A stretch of DNA of 64,000 bases, taken from Phytoseiulus persimilis (Eukaryota; Arthropoda; Arachnida; Mesostigmata; Phytoseiidae). The position numbers were made by a program, and so were the translations under genes. The DNA is taken from contig CM075103.1 of assembly GCA_037576195.1 (NCBI GenBank), positions 5,766,001-5,830,000 of the forward strand, given 5' to 3'. The notes under the pieces were generated by a model. That model was not told the origin of the DNA and searched no databases. It saw nothing but the letters and a program-made list of their open reading frames with translations. This document shows, in pieces, positions 61,731 to 64,000 of this stretch. Within the stretch, counting starts at the first letter, position 1. Each line of letters starts with the position of its first letter.

Positions 61731-62498
61731 CTAATAGACCTTTCCGTAACTTCCGTAGGCGGCCACTGGTGCTCCGTACGAGGAGACGATGGGGGAGGCG
61801 GCAACCTTAGCGACGGGAGCGGCAAGAGCAGCTCCGTATCCGAGGCCATAGGAGGCACCGTAGGCGGGGGCAGCGATGGTAGCGCCGTAAGCAGGAGCAG
61901 CAATGGTAGCGCCGTAAGCAGGAGCAGCGATGGCGGCACCGTACGCAGGGGCAGCGAAGGCGGCACCGTACGCAGGGGCAGCGAAGGCGGCACCGTACGC
62001 AGGAGCAGCGATCGCCGCACCGTAGGCGGGAGCAGCAACCTTAGAGACAGTAGAGTAAGAAGAGATCACCGGGGCAGCTGCAACCTTGGCGACGGGAGCA
62101 CCATAAGCAGCGCCGTAGCCGACGTTGTAGGCAGGGGCAGCATACGACGAGAGCACGGGCGCAGTGGCGACCTTAGCAACGGGGGCGGCGAATGCAGCTC
62201 CGTATCCCAGGCCGTAAGAGGGGGCGGCGAGAGCCGCACCGTATCCAAGACCGTAACCGGGAGCGGCACCATAGGCAGGGGCGGCAAGAGCGGCGCCGTA
62301 GGCAGGGGCGGCAAGAGCAGCTCCGTAAGCGGGGGCGGCTCCGTATCCAACAGCTCCGGCGTGAGCTCCGGCCACAGCGGCAACAACGACGGCGACTTTC
62401 TGAAATTTCGGAAACCAGCTTGAGCGCACCATCGATGGACGTCTGCAGTCAAACACTGCGAAAATGTCTGACATGATCGAGCAACTCACAGCGAACAT
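61731..62498 (-). CDS. Cuticle protein e, AAPAYGA-repeat type, two coding exons
   Basis: Secreted structural cuticle protein of 225 residues, the longest of the five. Coding exons are 62490-62498 (ATG TTC GCT) and 61731-62399; the 90-base phase-0 intron runs GTGAGT to TTTCAG. The signal peptide is MFAKVAVVVAAVAGAHAG. The mature part has AALAAPAYG and GLGYGAA units, VLSSYAAPAYN, the family block VISSYSTVSKVAAP (here without the KH of its neighbours), six to seven 27-base units (AAIAAPAYG, AAFAAPAYG, ATIAAPAYG), and the tail AAYGSYGKVY. The intron is a multiple of three and free of stops, so an unspliced mRNA would still encode a full-length protein with 30 extra residues inside the signal peptide. 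The splice sites match those of the paralogs, so the spliced form is preferred. Confidence 0.9.
   Translation of the reverse strand: MFAVSCSIMSDIFAVFDCRRPSMVRSSWFPKFQKVAVVVAAVAGAHAGAVGYGAAPAYGAALAAPAYGAALAAPAYGAAPGYGLGYGAALAAPSYGLGYGAAFAAPVAKVATAPVLSSYAAPAYNVGYGAAYGAPVAKVAAAPVISSYSTVSKVAAPAYGAAIAAPAYGAAFAAPAYGAAFAAPAYGAAIAAPAYGATIAAPAYGATIAAPAYGASYGLGYGAALAAPVAKVAASPIVSSYGAPVAAYGSYGKVY
61857..62036 (-). repeat. 27-base coding minisatellite in gene e
   Basis: Six to seven 27-base units encoding AAPAYGA-x-(I/F), occurring as adjacent near-identical pairs, which suggests duplication of neighbouring units. Confidence 0.85.
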
Positions 62499-62547
62499 GT
62501 TGACTTCTTGCTCTTGGTTTGAGTATATTTCCAGGTGAGCGCTATCG

Positions 62548-62554
62548 TTTTATA
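62548..62554 (-). promoter_or_regulatory. TATA box of cuticle gene e (TATAAAA)
   Basis: Lies 50-56 bases before the start codon. Confidence 0.8.
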
Positions 62555-62634
62555 TGAAACTGTGTGAAGAAAATCTGAACAGAAAGAGAGTGCTACTTCT
62601 AAGTGTCCTTCGGTTTTAATCTGACCAACTTCCC

Positions 62635-62666
62635 GATGTGTGGGAACACGCCTCGAGCGATCGACC
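62635..62666 (-). promoter_or_regulatory. Upstream block shared by cuticle genes e and d
   Basis: Counterpart of 57998-58029, about 80 bases upstream of the TATA box. The core CGAGCGATCGAC is identical in both. Confidence 0.5.
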
Positions 62667-62669
62667 TCT

Positions 62670-64000
62670 CGCCATTGTCTTCCGACCTGCACGTTGAGCA
62701 GACGAACGGGCCATTGAGCGGTACCTCGATGGGCTCGACATCGATCACCGGAATTTGGGAAGTGTCAGAACGAAGGCGGTGCGGTCGCCTACAGGGTGTG
62801 CTACAAGTGGTCCTTCAGAAATGAACACGCCGTTGTACGCATATCCATCTTTTCTGGTAGTACCCGTTCAGCGACACGGCTAACCCATCATGTCCGTTCG
62901 ATGATGTAGGTTCCCACAGTACCTCGATGTTCAGTATGCTACTGCACACGCCCGTGGTTCGTCAGACTGACCAGGTCAGTACCCAAACACTGTGAGTGGA
63001 GTGCACTCCGGACGCAGCGCCCTGCGCGGTGATTCTTGTGGAGCATTCTCACAGAGTCTCATCAAGTCAATCGAGCGACGAGATGCAGAATCACAATTCC
63101 GTTCTCGATTATGTCTCCGATCGGGACCCGAACGATTGATCAAATGTCCTTCTGGAAGCTCCCTCCCGCTTGTCAGCGAGAGACGATGGTTGTATAAGAC
63201 GGCAGTTAGCTGCTGAGTCAAGCGCGGAGGCCGAAGTAAGAAGCGGCTCTGAAGACGACGACCACAGTCGCGGAATCGTTCTCCCAGTGGTCAGAGCAAT
63301 TCACTCCGATTCAAAATGAGCTCATCCGAAGTGTGAAGACAGAATGCGTCATGAGACCTCAGGGCATCGCTCACAACGCCCATCTGGACGCCGTCCAATA
63401 GCCCTGAGCGATCGCCGGCGGGCCAACGGATTTCTGACGGAATTGGCTTCTTTTGTCATTCAAGTACAGATAGATCGGCTCGGCAATCATTAGCGACGGC
63501 CGGAACATTCCTGTACACAGTGCAGAGAGCCCTCATCGAACGCTTTCTGTATCAGCCAATAATTCATCCAGAGAAGCCGTTCCAATATACGAATGAAACG
63601 AACTAGAAACACTGAAGTTATCTATCGATCGAATTGATCTTCACCATGGACAGCTCCACCGCCGAATGAGGCGAACGAAATTCAGCCGCTGTTTGATAGA
63701 CCTTGATCGGAAAATGACGTCCTTTGGTTTCATCCCTGGTAAGACAATGAAGGCTCTGTCGAATCGAATATGAGCACAGAGACTCCGAGCAATAGGAGTT
63801 GGGAGATTTGTCGTCATGCGGGGGAACTTTACTTCGATCTGTAACGATGGTTATACCATCCTCAACTGATGGCATGCGGAATCATCAAGTGTCGAAGTAT
63901 GAGGGGGTTCGAAGAACGTAAACGCCCACGTTGCCCACCGGGGAGGGGGGCGAGTAGCCCAGGATGGGAATCACTAATCCATTGCAATGGGGAGATACTT
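62670..64000. other. Region beyond the cuticle cluster, no gene recognised
   Basis: Only short frames. No sixth cuticle gene (no MFA-GT start, no SSYSTVTKH block) is visible before the window ends. Confidence 0.45.

Noticed and set aside
61710-62423. 237-codon plus-strand Gly/Ser-rich frame
   Set aside because: Antisense shadow of cuticle gene e.
1-64000. CRISPR array, rRNA genes, operons or bacterial origin
   Set aside because: No spaced direct repeats of CRISPR type, no rRNA-like segment, and all firm genes are spliced or have eukaryotic promoters and poly(A) signals.

Overview
The window looks like nuclear DNA of an arthropod, most likely a chelicerate and perhaps a parasitiform mite. 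The evidence is spliced genes with short GT-AG introns, TATA-box promoters, decayed DNA transposons, and alanine/tyrosine-rich cuticle proteins built on AAPAYGA repeats, a protein type I associate with mites and ticks. The species is inferred from this gene content and was not tested. Base composition is near 50% GC.

Seven genes are well supported. A single-coding-exon acyl-CoA delta-9 desaturase lies on the minus strand at 8655-9710. A four-exon catalase lies on the plus strand at 35427-38514. Five tandem cuticle-protein genes, all on the minus strand, lie between 47.9 and 62.5 kb. Each cuticle gene has the same plan: a TATA box about 50-60 bases before the ATG, a first coding segment of only three codons (Met-Phe-Ala), a phase-0 intron of 77-98 bases, and one long exon with the rest of the signal peptide and the repetitive mature protein. 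I call them a to e in order of position.

The cluster has non-coding signals of its own. Genes c, d and e carry the same 9-base element exactly 7 bases after the stop codon. Genes d and e share a 32-base block upstream of their TATA boxes. Genes b and c share a different upstream motif.

The 21.3-24.6 kb interval is a small transposon graveyard. It holds an inverted-repeat pair carrying tandem 16-base units, a pogo/Tigger-like remnant inside that pair, a tRNA-type SINE remnant, and a 1.07-kb fold-back element with mariner-like ends flanked by TA. A hAT-like terminus lies near 43.0 kb.

The remaining space (1-8.6 kb, 9.7-21.3 kb, 24.6-35.4 kb, 38.5-47.8 kb and the gaps between cuticle genes) has no gene I can name. 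Several coding-like stretches are listed there with low confidence, because random open frames of 60-150 codons are expected by chance in 64 kb read in six frames.
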